Assembly: GCF_000024905.1 (NCBI RefSeq)
Contig: NC_013522.1
Coordinates: 1,364,001 to 1,428,000 of the forward strand
Direction: 5' to 3'
Source of the DNA: Thermanaerovibrio acidaminovorans DSM 6589
Lineage (GTDB): Bacteria > Synergistota > Synergistia > Synergistales > Synergistaceae
Length of the DNA stretch: 64,000 bases
The translations under genes were made by a program, and so were the position numbers. Below the pieces are notes generated by a model. The model was not told the DNA's origin, did no database searches, and worked only from the letters and a program-made list of their open reading frames with translations. Below are positions 26,101-36,246 of the stretch, one piece after another; within the stretch, counting starts at the first letter, position 1, and each line of letters opens with the position of its first letter.

Positions 26101-26930
26101 TACTCCTCTATGCCCAGCTCCTCCAGGAAGAGAGAGCTTATGACCTTGATGTAAGTCCCCTTCATACCCAAGCTCCGGCTCTCTATTATCCCCGCGCTGC
26201 TCAGCTTCCTCAGGGCGTTGACTATCACGCTCCGGGTGACCCCCACCCGGTCCGCCACCTTGCTGGCCACCACGACCCCCTCGGAGCCCCCCAGGTCCTG
26301 GATTATGTGCCTCACGGACTCCACCTCCGAGTAGGACAGGGCCCTCATGGCCATCTGGACCACCAGCCTCTCCCGGCCCCTCTCCTCTATGGATCTGGAG
26401 CGGTCGTGAAGGATCTCCAGCCCCACCACCGTGGCCAGGTACTCCGCCAACACCAGGTCCCGGGTGTCGAAGGGACAGCCGAACCGGGCCAGGATCAGGG
26501 TCCCAAGCCGGTCGCCCCCGCCATTTATCGGAACGTACAGCACGTGCTTGTTGGAGTAGGTGCAGGGCTGGTCCGTGTAGGCGCACATGCCGTTGTCCGT
26601 GTGGTTCAACACCGACTCGTGGTACTGGTTCAACCGATCCATGTACCCGCTGGGCAGGGTATTGGAGGACAGGATGTCCACCATGATGGGACAGTCGTAG
26701 GAGCTTATCCAGGCGTAGCCCAGGATGCGGCCATCGCGGCTCACGATGTACACGTTGGCGGCGGACAGGTCGCAGAGCAACCTGGACAGCTTGGAGTAGT
26801 CCGGGGCCCCCCGGTCCTTCCGGTTCTGCAGCGCCCGGGCCACCAGCCGGGTCTTCTCCAACAGATCCTGCATGGCCGAGGGATCCAGGATCTTCGGCCG
26901 GGACTCAACCAACTCACTAGGGGTGTTCAT
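26100..26930 (-). CDS. codY: Global nutrient regulator CodY
   Basis: This 276-residue transcription factor senses branched-chain amino acids through an N-terminal GAF domain (in bacilli also GTP). It binds DNA through a C-terminal winged helix. The GAF domain has the conserved VPINGGGDRLGTLIL. The DNA-binding helix ASKVADRVGVTRSVIVNAL is nearly identical to that of B. subtilis, so the target box should be similar. The GGAGG site lies 8 nt before the ATG. It sits between hslU and flgB exactly as in B. subtilis. Confidence 0.96.
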   Translation of the reverse strand: MNTPSELVESRPKILDPSAMQDLLEKTRLVARALQNRKDRGAPDYSKLSRLLCDLSAANVYIVSRDGRILGYAWISSYDCPIMVDILSSNTLPSGYMDRLNQYHESVLNHTDNGMCAYTDQPCTYSNKHVLYVPINGGGDRLGTLILARFGCPFDTRDLVLAEYLATVVGLEILHDRSRSIEERGRERLVVQMAMRALSYSEVESVRHIIQDLGGSEGVVVASKVADRVGVTRSVIVNALRKLSSAGIIESRSLGMKGTYIKVISSLFLEELGIEE

Positions 26931-26977
26931 CTTCGATTCCTCCTGATTGCATACACCTTGATTTATTTTAACCTCAA

Positions 26978-28360
26978 CTATAGAAGATACCTTCTCGGAT
27001 CTCTCTCCTCCAGCAGCCCACCCACCCGGGACGCCACGTACTCCCGGTCCACCGTGACCTCCCCTCTCACCCCGTCGGGGGCTTCGAAACTGAGATCCTC
27101 CAGCAACATCTCCATCAGGGTGTGCAGCCGCCGGGCCCCTATGTCCTCCATCTCCCGGTTCATCCGGTGGGCCATCTGGGCCACCTCCCGGAGCCCCTCG
27201 TCCAGGAACTTAAGCTCCACCCCGTCGGTCCGGAGCAGCTCCCCGTACTGGACAGTCAGGCTCCCCTGGGGCTCCACCAGTATCCGGTACAGGTCCTCCT
27301 CCCCCAGGGGCTCCAGCTCCACCCTTATGGGGAACCGGCCCTGGAGCTCCGGCGCCAGGTCCGAGGGCTTCACCTTGTGAAACGCACCGGCGGCGATGAA
27401 GAGCACGTGGTCGGTCCTCACCGGTCCGTACTTGGTGTTCACCACCGTCCCCTCCACCAGGGGCAGAAGGTCCCGCTGAACCCCCTCCCGGCTCACGTCC
27501 GGCCCGTGGGAGGCCCCGCTGGAGGCTATCTTGTCCATCTCGTCGATGAAGACGATACCCTCCTCCTCCGCCAGGCGCACCGCCTCCCGGCTCAAGGACT
27601 CCCGGTCCAGCAGCTTGTCCGCCTCGTCGGCCTCCAGCTCCTCCAGGGCCTTGGCCACCGTCATGGACTTGCGCCGGGGACGCTTGGGGAACAACCCACC
27701 AAGCATGTCCCCCAGGTCCAAACCCTCGCCCCCCATGGGGCCCATCACCGCCACGTTGGGCAACGGGGACTCGAAGACCTCCACCTCCACGGTCCTTTCG
27801 TCCAGCTTGCGGGCCCTCAGAAGCTCCCGCAGCTTCTCCCGGGTGGCGGACCTCCTCTCGTCGGGCTCTTCCGGCGCGGCCTCCTCCTGGGACCCCTCGA
27901 CCCCAAGGAGCTTCAGGAAGTTCAAACCCTCCGTCCTGGGCTTGGGGGACGGCAACAGCGCGTCCAGGACCCGCTCCTCCGCCCGACGCCGGGCCTCGGG
28001 GGACACCTCCTCCAGCCTGCGGGACCTCACCATCTGGAAGGCCACTTCCACCAGGTCCCGGATCATGGACTCCACGTCCCTGCCCACGTAGCCCACCTCG
28101 GTGAACTTGGTGGCCTCCACCTTGACGAACGGGGCCCCCACCAGCTTGGCCAGCCGACGGGCTATCTCGGTCTTACCCACCCCGGTGGGACCCACCATCA
28201 GGATGTTCTTGGGGTAGACCTCCCGGGCCAGCTCCTCCGGAAGGCGACGACGCCTTATCCGGTTCCTCAACGCCACCGCCACCGCCCGCTTGGCCTTGGA
28301 CTGCCCCACTATGTGCCGGTCCAGGTACTCCACCACCATCCGGGGCGTGAGATCCATCAT
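26978..28360 (-). CDS. hslU: ATP-dependent protease ATPase subunit HslU (ClpY)
   Basis: This 460-residue AAA+ unfoldase feeds substrates to HslV. It shows the N-terminal [16 protein letters not shown], Walker [12 protein letters not shown], the pore motif region ([15 protein letters not shown]) and Walker [11 protein letters not shown]. The intermediate domain (about 130-235) and the C-terminal LL end, which docks into HslV, are present. It overlaps hslV by 4 nt. Confidence 0.97.
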   Translation of the reverse strand: MMDLTPRMVVEYLDRHIVGQSKAKRAVAVALRNRIRRRRLPEELAREVYPKNILMVGPTGVGKTEIARRLAKLVGAPFVKVEATKFTEVGYVGRDVESMIRDLVEVAFQMVRSRRLEEVSPEARRRAEERVLDALLPSPKPRTEGLNFLKLLGVEGSQEEAAPEEPDERRSATREKLRELLRARKLDERTVEVEVFESPLPNVAVMGPMGGEGLDLGDMLGGLFPKRPRRKSMTVAKALEELEADEADKLLDRESLSREAVRLAEEEGIVFIDEMDKIASSGASHGPDVSREGVQRDLLPLVEGTVVNTKYGPVRTDHVLFIAAGAFHKVKPSDLAPELQGRFPIRVELEPLGEEDLYRILVEPQGSLTVQYGELLRTDGVELKFLDEGLREVAQMAHRMNREMEDIGARRLHTLMEMLLEDLSFEAPDGVRGEVTVDREYVASRVGGLLEERDPRRYLL

Positions 28361-28893
28361 CTGCCTATCTCCTCCAACGTCACGTTGCTGTTAGTGTATA
28401 TGCATATCTCCGCCGCTATCTCCAACGACCTCCGGGCCACCGCTGGGGCGTCCCAGTCGGTGCCCTCCAGAAGGGCCCGGGCGGCCGCCAGGGCGTAGCC
28501 GGAACCGGAGCCTATGGAGGCGCACATCTCCTCCATCTCCAGCACGTCCCCCGCTCCGGACAAGAGGAGCGTCCTGTCCAGGTCCGCCACCAACATCATG
28601 GCCTCCAGCCTCCGAAGGACCCGGTCGGTCCGCCACTCCTTCACCAGCTCCACCGACGCCCTAAGCACGTCCCCCTTGTGGGCGTCCAACGCCCGCTCGA
28701 ACCGCTCGAACAGCGTCATGGCGTCCGCGGTGGACCCCGCGAAGCCCGCCAACACGTCCCACTTGAGGCGCCTCACCTTCCGGGCCCGGGTCTTGACCAC
28801 CTGGGCCCCCAGGGTGACCTGGCCGTCCCCCGCCATGGCCACCCGGCCACCCCGCCTCACACAGACCACCGTGGTACCCTTAAGCATCTCCAT
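28357..28893 (-). CDS. hslV: ATP-dependent protease peptidase subunit HslV (ClpQ)
   Basis: This 178-residue proteasome-like peptidase has its catalytic threonine in GTTVVCVRR, about residue 7. Six residues (MEMLKG) precede it, so N-terminal processing is required, unlike E. coli HslV where only Met is removed. [11 protein letters not shown] and ARKVRRL are conserved. It pairs with HslU. It overlaps the xerC end by 14 nt. Confidence 0.96.
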   Translation of the reverse strand: MEMLKGTTVVCVRRGGRVAMAGDGQVTLGAQVVKTRARKVRRLKWDVLAGFAGSTADAMTLFERFERALDAHKGDVLRASVELVKEWRTDRVLRRLEAMMLVADLDRTLLLSGAGDVLEMEEMCASIGSGSGYALAAARALLEGTDWDAPAVARRSLEIAAEICIYTNSNVTLEEIGR

Positions 28894-29779
28894 GGCTCTT
28901 ATCCCCTCCAGCCCGCGGATGATGGACCTGATAGCTGAACCTCATCCGCTCCGCCGTAACGTCCAGATACCGCTGGGTGGTCACCAGGCTCTCGTGCCCC
29001 ATGAGCTCCTGAACCACCCGAAGCGATGCGCCCCCCTCCAAAAGGTGGGTGGCGAAGCTGTGCCTCAACGTGTGGGGGCTAACCCCGAAGAGCCCCACCC
29101 GCCTGGCGCAGCCGGACACTATCCGGTGCACCGTCCTCTGGGTCAGCCGCTCCGCCCCCCTCTTGCCGGGGAACAGGGGACCCGCGCGACCCACCATCTC
29201 ACCCCAACGGCGCAACATGTCCTGCACTATGGACCCGAAGGGGACCATGCGCCCCTTGCTCCCCTTGCCCATGACCCGGATCCAGCGCTCCTCCACGTCC
29301 ACGTCATCCCAGTCCAGATCGCACAGCTCCGAAACCCGAAGCCCCGAGCCGTAAAGGAGCTCCATCACCAGCCGGTCCCGAAAGGCCTCCCTGCCCGACG
29401 GGCCCTCCTCCAGGAGACGGCACACGTCCGGATAGGAGATGGCCCGGGGCAACCCCGGCGATGACCTGGGGCCCTTCACCCCCTCGCTGGGATCCCTCTC
29501 GATCACCCCAATGTCCCTGAGGTAACCCATGAAACCCCGGATGGAGGACATCTTCCTCAGCGCCGACGCCTTGGCAAAGCCATACCCCACAAGGCTCCGC
29601 AGGAAGCCCCTCACGTGATCCCTGGTAATATCCTGGACCCGGTGTACCTCCGCCTGTTCCAGGTACTCGGCGAACTGCCCCAGATCCACCCCGTAGTTGA
29701 TCACCGTGTGTTCCGATCTGCCGAGACTCTTTAAATATTCCAGAAAAGAATCGATCATGGGGTAAATTCCATCGGCCAT
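28880..29779 (-). CDS. xerC: Tyrosine recombinase XerC (CodV-like)
   Basis: This 299-residue site-specific recombinase resolves chromosome dimers. The N-terminal SAM-like core-binding domain spans about 10-90. The catalytic domain shows Arg in [10 protein letters not shown], Lys in [23 protein letters not shown], and His plus Tyr in [14 protein letters not shown]. No ribosome site lies before the ATG at 29779, and the predicted promoter would start transcription within a base or two of it. Position before hslV matches codV in B. subtilis. Confidence 0.93.
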   Translation of the reverse strand: MADGIYPMIDSFLEYLKSLGRSEHTVINYGVDLGQFAEYLEQAEVHRVQDITRDHVRGFLRSLVGYGFAKASALRKMSSIRGFMGYLRDIGVIERDPSEGVKGPRSSPGLPRAISYPDVCRLLEEGPSGREAFRDRLVMELLYGSGLRVSELCDLDWDDVDVEERWIRVMGKGSKGRMVPFGSIVQDMLRRWGEMVGRAGPLFPGKRGAERLTQRTVHRIVSGCARRVGLFGVSPHTLRHSFATHLLEGGASLRVVQELMGHESLVTTQRYLDVTAERMRFSYQVHHPRAGGDKSHGDA

Positions 29780-29786
29780 GCCGACT

Positions 29787-29814
29787 ATTTTACCCCATGT
29801 TCAGGCTAACACAA
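29787..29814 (-). promoter_or_regulatory. Candidate sigma-A promoter of xerC-hslV-hslU(-codY)
   Basis: TTGTGT (29809-29814) and TAAAAT (29787-29792) on the minus strand are separated by 16 nt. The expected start point falls at or just before the xerC ATG at 29779. This suggests a leaderless transcript, or a start at the later in-frame ATG at 29758, which also lacks a ribosome site. Confidence 0.5.
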
Positions 29815-29845
29815 TATTTAGAATTTTTCCAGCCCCGGAATGATT

Positions 29846-31180
29846 CTAGCCCGCCGTGTCCAGATGGGGGTTCTCCCGGAGGAACGCCTCCAGGGCCTCC
29901 AGGGCCCTCCGGAAGTACCGGGCGCAGCGCTCCCTCCGGTCCCGGATCCTCTCCTCCAGGGGAGGGAAGATCCCCAGGTTCACGTTCATGGGCTGGAACC
30001 CCTCGGGCCGGGCCTCCCTAAGGTGCCTCAGCAGGGACCCCAGGGCGGTCTCGGGGGGCAGATGGGGCAGCTCCAGTCCCTTGAGGACGCAACCCATGAA
30101 CATGGCGGCACATAGCCCCATGGCGGCGCTCTCCAGGTAGCCCTCCACGCCGGTTATCTGCCCCGCCAGGAACAGATCCCGCCTGTGGGCCCCAAGGGGC
30201 CTCAGGTACCCGTCCAGCACCTTGGGGGCGCAGACGTAGAGGTTCCGATGCATGACCCCCTTGCGGACGAACTCCGCATCCCTAAGGGCGGGGATCATCC
30301 GGAAGACCCGCTCCTGCTCCCCCCACAGCAGGTTGGTCTGGAACCCCACCAGGTTGTAGAGCCTCCCCTCCCGGTCGTCCTGCCTCAGCTGGACCACCGC
30401 GTAGGGCTCCCGGCCGTCCGGGCCCGGTAGCCCTACGGGCCTCATGGGGCCGAAGCGCAGGGTGTCCACCCCCCGGCGGGCGATCTCCTCCACCGGCAGA
30501 CACCCCTCGAAGAACCTGGGCTCCTCGAATTGGTGCCGAGGCGCCTGCCTGGCGGACACCAGGGCCTCCCAGAAGGCCAGGTACTCCTCCCTGGTCAGTG
30601 GACAGTTGACGTAGTCCTCCCCCTGACCGTAACGGCTCCCCCGGTAGGCCCGGGACATGTCAACGCTGTCTATGGTGACGATGGGGGAGGCGGCATCGTA
30701 GAAGTACAGGAACCGGCCATCCTCGCCCCCCGCCACGGCTCTCAGGGCCTCCGCCATCTCCCCCTCGGTAAGGGGGCCCGTGGCGAGGATGCAGGGCCCG
30801 GTGGGGATGGAGGTCACCTCCCTACGGACCACCGTCACGTTCGGGAGGGAGCTCACCATATCGGTCAGGTCCCGGGCGAAGCCCTCCCGGTCCACCGCCA
30901 GGGCCCTGCCGGCGGGGACCCGGTTGCGGTCCGCGCTCGCCATAACCGGACTGCCAAGTCGCCTAAGCTCCGCCTTTAGGATCCCCGCGGGGCTGGTCTC
31001 CTGGTCCGCCCCCAGGGAGTTGCTGCACACCAGCTCCCCCAACAGGTGGGTCCTATGGGCGGGGGAGCGCCTCTCGGGGCGCATCTCGTAGAGACCCACG
31101 GAGAACCCCATCCGGGCGAGCCGGAAGGCGGCCTCCACCCCGGCTAGCCCGCCGCCTATCACCTCCACGTCAAACCTCAT
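29846..31180 (-). CDS. trmFO: tRNA m5U54 methyltransferase TrmFO
   Basis: This 444-residue folate- and FAD-dependent enzyme makes 5-methyluridine at tRNA position 54. The N-terminal FAD motif GGGLAGVEAA, the YEMRP motif, SNSLGA and the C-terminal ITGVEGYLESAAMGL are all typical. It replaces SAM-dependent TrmA in Firmicutes and several other phyla. It overlaps topA by 11 nt, the standard topA-trmFO pair. Confidence 0.97.
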   Translation of the reverse strand: MRFDVEVIGGGLAGVEAAFRLARMGFSVGLYEMRPERRSPAHRTHLLGELVCSNSLGADQETSPAGILKAELRRLGSPVMASADRNRVPAGRALAVDREGFARDLTDMVSSLPNVTVVRREVTSIPTGPCILATGPLTEGEMAEALRAVAGGEDGRFLYFYDAASPIVTIDSVDMSRAYRGSRYGQGEDYVNCPLTREEYLAFWEALVSARQAPRHQFEEPRFFEGCLPVEEIARRGVDTLRFGPMRPVGLPGPDGREPYAVVQLRQDDREGRLYNLVGFQTNLLWGEQERVFRMIPALRDAEFVRKGVMHRNLYVCAPKVLDGYLRPLGAHRRDLFLAGQITGVEGYLESAAMGLCAAMFMGCVLKGLELPHLPPETALGSLLRHLREARPEGFQPMNVNLGIFPPLEERIRDRRERCARYFRRALEALEAFLRENPHLDTAG

Positions 31181-33290
31181 CCCGCACCTCCGAAACCGTC
31201 CCGTCCCCCTTGGGCTTGCTCCAAGACACGTAGTCGCACTCCGGGTACCTGGAGCAGCCGTAGAAGGTCCGGCCCTTACCCTTTCCCTTGGAAGCCTTCC
31301 GGGCCACCACGGTCCCCTGGCCGCACTTGGGACAGGGGACCCCGGTGGAGGTCTCCTTCCGTTTGGTGAAGTCGCACTCCGGGTAGCCGCTGCACCCGAT
31401 GAACTCCCCGTACCGGCCCCGGCGGATCAGGAGGGGCCGGCCGCACTGGGGGCAGTCCTCGCCGGCAAGCTCCGGGGGGACCGTCATCCGCTGGGCGCTG
31501 GCGGCCACCTCCTGGAGCCTGGACTCGAAGGGACCATAGAAATCCCCTATGGGCTCCCTCCACTGGATCTCGCCGGACTCCACCCGGTCCAGCTGGTCCT
31601 CCATCCTGGCGGTGAAGTCCACCTGGACCACGTCGGGGAAGTGGGTCACCAGGAAGGCGTTCACCACCCGCCCCAGCTTGGTGGGGGAGAGCTTCTTGTC
31701 GTCGTCCCGAACCACGTAGCCCCGGTCGGAGAGGGTCTCCACTATGGTGGCGTAGGTGGAGGGGCGCCCTATGCCCTTCTCCTCCAGGGCCTTTATGAGC
31801 CCCGCCTCGGTGTACCTCCCCGGCGGCTGGGTGAACTTCTGCTCCAGCCTCACCTGGAGGGGCCTCAGATCCTCCCCCTCGGAGGCGGCGGGCACCTCGG
31901 TGTCCTTGACCCCAAGGGGCCACACGGCCCCCCAGCCCTGGAAGGTGACCTCCACCCCGGAGCACTTGAAGGTGAGCTCCCCGCATCGGGCCTCCAGGGT
32001 GTTGGTCCTCACCCGGGCGTCCGCCATCTGGCTCGCCAGGGCTCGGCGCCAGATCAGGTCGTAGAGCCGGTACTGCTCGCTGGACAGGTACTCCCTTATG
32101 GCGTCGGGCTCCAGGGTCACGTCCGTGGGGCGGATGGCCTCGTGGGCGTCCTGGCTCCTGCCCTTCTGGGCAAAGTGGTTGGGCCTCTCGGGCAGGTACA
32201 TGGGGCCGAACCGGGAGGCTATGTGGCCCCTCATGGCGGATATGGCCTCGTCGGAGATCCGGAGGCTGTCGGTCCTCATGTAGGTTATGAGCCCCACCGG
32301 GCCCCGACCGGGGATCTCCACCCCCTCGAAGAGGGACTGGGCGATCCGCATGGTCCTCCTGGGGCCGTAGCCCAGGCGCCGGGAGGCCTCCTGCTGGAGG
32401 GTGCTGGTCTTGAAGGGGGGCATGGGACGCCTCAGGCCATCCCGGCTCCGGAAGGAGGACACCTGGAGGGGGCTGGACCTAACCAGGGCCTCCACCCGCC
32501 GGGCATCCGCCTGGTCCTTTAGCCTTACGGGCTTACCCGCCTCCTTGTCCAGCTTGAGCAGGTAGGACCTGCCCCCCTCCGCCTCCGCTTGGACCTCCAC
32601 CAGCCAGTACTCCTCGGGCACGAAGGAGTCTATCTCGTCCTCCCGCTCGCACACCAGCCGCAACGCCACCGACTGGACCCTCCCGGCGCTGAGCCCCCGC
32701 TGGACCTTGGCCCAGAGGAGGGGGCTCAGCCGGTAGCCCACCAGCCTGTCCAGGACCCGCCGGGCCTGCTGGGCGTAGACCTTGTTCATGTCTATGCCCT
32801 CCACCTCCTGAAGGGCGGCGGAGATCCCCGAGGGGGTTATCTCGTGGATCCGGACCCTGCAGGGGGAGTCCAGGGGTACCCCCAGGAGGGTGGCCAGATG
32901 CCAGGCTATGGCCTCCCCCTCCCGGTCCGGGTCCGAGGCCAGGAGAACCCGGCTGGCCCCCCTGGCCAGCTCCTTGAGGCGCTTTATCACCGGCCCCTTG
33001 CCCCTGACCTGGATGTACTCGGGCTCGAAACCGTTCTCCACGTCCACCCCCAGCCTCACCTTGGGAAGGTCCATCACGTGCCCCAGGCTGGCCTCCACCG
33101 CGTAGCCGGGCCCCAGCATCTTGCTCAAGCTCTTGGCCTTGGTGGGGGACTCCACCACCACCAGGGTCTCCACGGGACCCACCTTGGGGGACCGGGTCCC
33201 GGAGGCCCTGCTACCCTTGCCGGTGGCCTTGCTCCCCTTGGCCGTCTTGGGGGCCTTGGCCTCCGGGGCGGACTTCGATCGGGCCGCCAT
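31170..33290 (-). CDS. topA: DNA topoisomerase I TopA
   Basis: This is a type IA topoisomerase of about 706 residues that relaxes negative supercoils. A Lys/Ala/Ser-rich N-terminal extension of about 40 residues precedes the Toprim domain (VVVESPTKAKSL, ASDPDREGEAIAW). The active tyrosine lies in GLITYMRTDSLRIS. Two C4 zinc ribbons close the protein (CPQCGRP...CSGYPEC and CPKCGQG...CSRYPEC). The start could be ATG 33290 or TTG 33296, the latter better placed after a GGGGG run. Confidence 0.96.
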   Translation of the reverse strand: MAARSKSAPEAKAPKTAKGSKATGKGSRASGTRSPKVGPVETLVVVESPTKAKSLSKMLGPGYAVEASLGHVMDLPKVRLGVDVENGFEPEYIQVRGKGPVIKRLKELARGASRVLLASDPDREGEAIAWHLATLLGVPLDSPCRVRIHEITPSGISAALQEVEGIDMNKVYAQQARRVLDRLVGYRLSPLLWAKVQRGLSAGRVQSVALRLVCEREDEIDSFVPEEYWLVEVQAEAEGGRSYLLKLDKEAGKPVRLKDQADARRVEALVRSSPLQVSSFRSRDGLRRPMPPFKTSTLQQEASRRLGYGPRRTMRIAQSLFEGVEIPGRGPVGLITYMRTDSLRISDEAISAMRGHIASRFGPMYLPERPNHFAQKGRSQDAHEAIRPTDVTLEPDAIREYLSSEQYRLYDLIWRRALASQMADARVRTNTLEARCGELTFKCSGVEVTFQGWGAVWPLGVKDTEVPAASEGEDLRPLQVRLEQKFTQPPGRYTEAGLIKALEEKGIGRPSTYATIVETLSDRGYVVRDDDKKLSPTKLGRVVNAFLVTHFPDVVQVDFTARMEDQLDRVESGEIQWREPIGDFYGPFESRLQEVAASAQRMTVPPELAGEDCPQCGRPLLIRRGRYGEFIGCSGYPECDFTKRKETSTGVPCPKCGQGTVVARKASKGKGKGRTFYGCSRYPECDYVSWSKPKGDGTVSEVRDEV

Positions 33291-33292
33291 GG

Positions 33293-33562
33293 TCAACAGA
33301 GCCCCCAGCCGCCGGACAGGGTGGGCAGCTCATGGGGCTGATCCTCCCGCCTCTTCGGCCCATCGGTCCACCGGGCCATGGCCTCCCGGAGGGTCTCCTG
33401 GTCCAGCGGGACGCCGGTCAGGCGGTGCAGCAACACCGCGTCCAGCAGGGCCCGCTCCAGGTCCTCCGGGGGGAAGCCGTGATATATCATAGAGTACGCC
33501 AGGGCCGCCGCTTCGGGCATAAGGGCCGCCCTCTCCATGGGTGAAAGTATCCTCGAGATCAT
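33293..33562 (-). CDS. Small hypothetical protein between dprA and topA
   Basis: This 89-residue protein starts at the ATG at 33562, which has GGAGGT 5 nt upstream. The first ~55 residues are mostly helical (MERAALMPEAAALAYSMIYH, DLERALLDAVLLHRL) and the C terminus is polar. I recognise no domain. It overlaps the topA start by 4 nt if TTG 33296 is used, so the two are probably co-translated. It has no clear counterpart at this spot in the B. subtilis order. Confidence 0.7.
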   Translation of the reverse strand: MISRILSPMERAALMPEAAALAYSMIYHGFPPEDLERALLDAVLLHRLTGVPLDQETLREAMARWTDGPKRREDQPHELPTLSGGWGLC

Positions 33563-33652
33563 CGAACACCTCCGGGAAATTTGGAGGACCCAGAGCCAAG
33601 GCTTCAAGAGGCCCTCTGATGAAGAGACCAAAAGCGCCGAACCGCCGAAGTC

Positions 33653-34738
33653 TCACGCCCCAGCGCCGGGAGACAGGCTGTACCTGCCGGGAGACGAGCG
33701 GTACACCAGCCCCCTCGCCTCCAGGATCGCCAGGCGACTCAACAGGTCGGCGGCGCCGATTTTACATTCAAGGGCCAACTTGTCAACCGTCCAATCCCCT
33801 TCGGAGGCCATGACCTGGAGGATGGCCCCCTCCAGGGGATCCACCTGCCGGGAGCTCCCCCTATCCTCCCCGGGGGGAAACAGGAGATCCAGGTCCACCA
33901 GGGGCATGGCCCCGTCGTATATGAGCAGGTTGGAACCCCTGCACTGGGCCTCCCCGATCTTGCCGGGCACCGCCCAGACCTCTCGCCCCAGGTCCAGCGC
34001 CCTGGACGCGGTTATCAAGGCCCCGCTCCTCTCCGGCGCCTCCACCACCACCAGCCTGGCGGAGAGGGCGGCGATGATCCGGTTCCTCATGGGGAAGCGC
34101 CACTGGCTGCCCTTGGTCCCCAGGGGGTACTCGCTGACCAGGCACCCATCCCGGGCCACCAGCTCAAACAGCTCCCGGTGATCCGCCGGGAAGACCACGT
34201 CCACCCCGTTCCCCAGCACGGCGCAGGTGAGTCCCCCCTTGGAGAGGGCCCCCTGGTGGGCTGCCCCGTCGATCCCCATGGCGCCGCCGCTCACCGTCCA
34301 TAGGGATGACCCGGCGCACCTCTCCCCCACCGCCATGGCCACCTTGAGGCCATAGGTGCTGGCCCGCCGGGTTCCCACCACGCTCACCGCCCCCTGAGGC
34401 CTCAGGGGGATACCCCTGGTGCCCCTCACGTACAGGGCCGCCGGCGGATCTGACAGCTCCAGGAGGGATTCCGGGTAGCCCTCCTCCCCCAGGGCCAGGA
34501 CCCCGATCCCCATGGACGAGGCCCGGTCCAGCTCCCGACGGGCCCAGCCGGTCCTCATGGCCTCCTCCACCCGGGACCAGCCACCCCTGGGAAACCCCGC
34601 CTCCTCCAGGGCAGCGGGGCCGGAGATCACCTCCCGGGGAAGGCGCCCCATCCGGGCCCACCGGACCAACGCGGCACCGGCGCGGCCCTCGAAGAGCCTG
34701 TTGAGGCAAAGCACCGCCTCCTTGGACGCCAGATCCAT
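33653..34738 (-). CDS. dprA: DNA-processing protein DprA (Smf)
   Basis: This 361-residue protein loads RecA onto incoming single-stranded DNA during natural transformation. The Rossmann-like core is visible: SVVGTRRASTYGL, SGGAMGIDGAAHQGAL, YPLGTKGSQWRFPMRNRIIAALS and VPGKIGEAQCRGSNLLI. A C-terminal winged-helix domain follows from about 290. It overlaps comM by 1 nt (TGATG). With comM, this suggests competence or general recombination capacity. Confidence 0.95.
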   Translation of the reverse strand: MDLASKEAVLCLNRLFEGRAGAALVRWARMGRLPREVISGPAALEEAGFPRGGWSRVEEAMRTGWARRELDRASSMGIGVLALGEEGYPESLLELSDPPAALYVRGTRGIPLRPQGAVSVVGTRRASTYGLKVAMAVGERCAGSSLWTVSGGAMGIDGAAHQGALSKGGLTCAVLGNGVDVVFPADHRELFELVARDGCLVSEYPLGTKGSQWRFPMRNRIIAALSARLVVVEAPERSGALITASRALDLGREVWAVPGKIGEAQCRGSNLLIYDGAMPLVDLDLLFPPGEDRGSSRQVDPLEGAILQVMASEGDWTVDKLALECKIGAADLLSRLAILEARGLVYRSSPGRYSLSPGAGA

Positions 34739-36243
34739 CAGCCCACCTCCTCCAAGCTACGGTAGGAGAGGGCCTCCCCCACGTGGCGCCCCTCCACCGA
34801 CGGGGATCCCTCCAGGTCCGCCACGGTCCTGGAGAGGCGTATCACCCGGCTGAGGCCCCTGCCGCTGAGGCGGAAGGCCCCTATGGCCCCCTTCAGGATC
34901 TCCTTGGCATCCCCGGTGAGCCTCACGTGCCTCCTCAGGATCCCCTCGGGCACCTCGGAGTTGCACAGGTAGCCCAGGGGTCCCCACCGGTCCGCCTGGA
35001 TCCTCCGGGCCGCCAGGACCCGACTCCTCACCATCCGGGAGTCCTCCCCGCCTGAGGGGGCGTCGATGAGCTCCGCCGCCGGCACCCGGGGCACCTCGAG
35101 CCGCATGTCCATCCTATCCAGGATGGGGCCCGATATCCTGCGCCGGTAGCGCCTCACGTCCCCCAGGCTGCAACGGCACCGGCCCTCCGGATCCCCCAGG
35201 TACCCGCATGGACAGGGGTTGGCGGAACATACCAGCAGGACCCGGGCGGGGTACTCCACCGTGCCGGACGCCCGGCTCACCCGGATGACCCCGTCCTCCA
35301 GTGGGCCCCGGAGGGCCTCCAGCACGTCCCGCTGGAACTCCGGCAGCTCGTCCAGGAAGAGCACCCCCCGATGGGCTAGGCTAACCTCCCCGGGCCTAAG
35401 GGACGAGCCTCCGCCGCAGATGGCCACCGTGCTGGCGGTGGGGTGGACGGGCCTGAAGGGTCTCTCCCTGCAACTGCGCACCGGCAGGCCCGCCACGCTG
35501 TGCACCGATAGGACCTCTATCATCTCCCGATCGTCCAGGGGGGGCAGGAGACCCTTGAGGGCCCGGGCCAGCATGGTCTTGCCGGAGCCCGGGGGCCCCA
35601 CCATCAGCAGGTTGTGATGCCCCGCCGCCGCCACCTCCAGGGCCCGCTTGGCCGCCGCCTGGCCCCGAACGTCCCTCAGGTCCACCGGGACATCCCCTCC
35701 GGGATCCTCCACTTCGGGGCTCACCGCCTGCTCCAGGACCCGCTCCCCCTTGAGATGGGATACCACCTGGGAGAGGGTGGAGGCGCCGAACACCCGGGCC
35801 TCCCTCACCATGGCGGCCTCCCGGGCGCTCTCGGCGGGCAGGATCAGCGGTAGCCCCAGCCTTGCGGCCAGCACCGCCGCCGGTATGGCCCCCCTGACGG
35901 GGCGCAGCCGCCCGTCCAGGGAGAGCTCCCCGATGAACAGGGATCCCTCCAGGGGGAGGGACATCCCCGAGGCGTCCATCATGGCCAGCGCCATGGGGAG
36001 ATCCAGCAGGGCCCCCTCCTTGGGGACCTCAGCCGGGGCCAGGTTCACCGTCACCCGCCCCCTCAAGGATACCCCAAGGCTCTTCAACGCCCCCCTTACC
36101 CTCTCCCGGGCCTCCCGGACCGATGCGTCCGGCAACCCCACCACGTTGATGGCGAAGAGGCCCCCGGTGACCTGCACCTCCACCTCCACCGGCACCGCCT
36201 CTATGCCCCGCAAGGTAACCCCCATGGACCGGCTCAAAGGCAA
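34738..36243 (-). CDS. comM: Mg-chelatase-like AAA+ helicase ComM (YifB)
   Basis: This 501-residue protein extends heteroduplex DNA during transformation and recombination in species where it has been tested. An N-terminal Lon-like/S5 domain (VEVEVQVTGGLFAINVVGLPDASV) precedes the AAA+ module. That module has Walker A GPPGSGKTMLARAL, Walker B GVLFLDELPEF and the C4-type CSANPCPCGYLGDPEGRC region. The C-terminal lid domain is complete. It sits between yraN and dprA, a common arrangement. Confidence 0.94.
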   Translation of the reverse strand: MPLSRSMGVTLRGIEAVPVEVEVQVTGGLFAINVVGLPDASVREARERVRGALKSLGVSLRGRVTVNLAPAEVPKEGALLDLPMALAMMDASGMSLPLEGSLFIGELSLDGRLRPVRGAIPAAVLAARLGLPLILPAESAREAAMVREARVFGASTLSQVVSHLKGERVLEQAVSPEVEDPGGDVPVDLRDVRGQAAAKRALEVAAAGHHNLLMVGPPGSGKTMLARALKGLLPPLDDREMIEVLSVHSVAGLPVRSCRERPFRPVHPTASTVAICGGGSSLRPGEVSLAHRGVLFLDELPEFQRDVLEALRGPLEDGVIRVSRASGTVEYPARVLLVCSANPCPCGYLGDPEGRCRCSLGDVRRYRRRISGPILDRMDMRLEVPRVPAAELIDAPSGGEDSRMVRSRVLAARRIQADRWGPLGYLCNSEVPEGILRRHVRLTGDAKEILKGAIGAFRLSGRGLSRVIRLSRTVADLEGSPSVEGRHVGEALSYRSLEEVG

Positions 36244-36246
36244 ACC

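Noticed and set aside
28880-29779. XerC-like recombinase as sign of an integrated element
   Set aside because: Position and neighbours match the conserved codV locus. There are no attachment repeats, and no phage or transposase genes nearby.
29821-29845. Terminator after trmFO
   Set aside because: Only a 4-bp TTCC/GGAA stem precedes the T-run, too weak to call.
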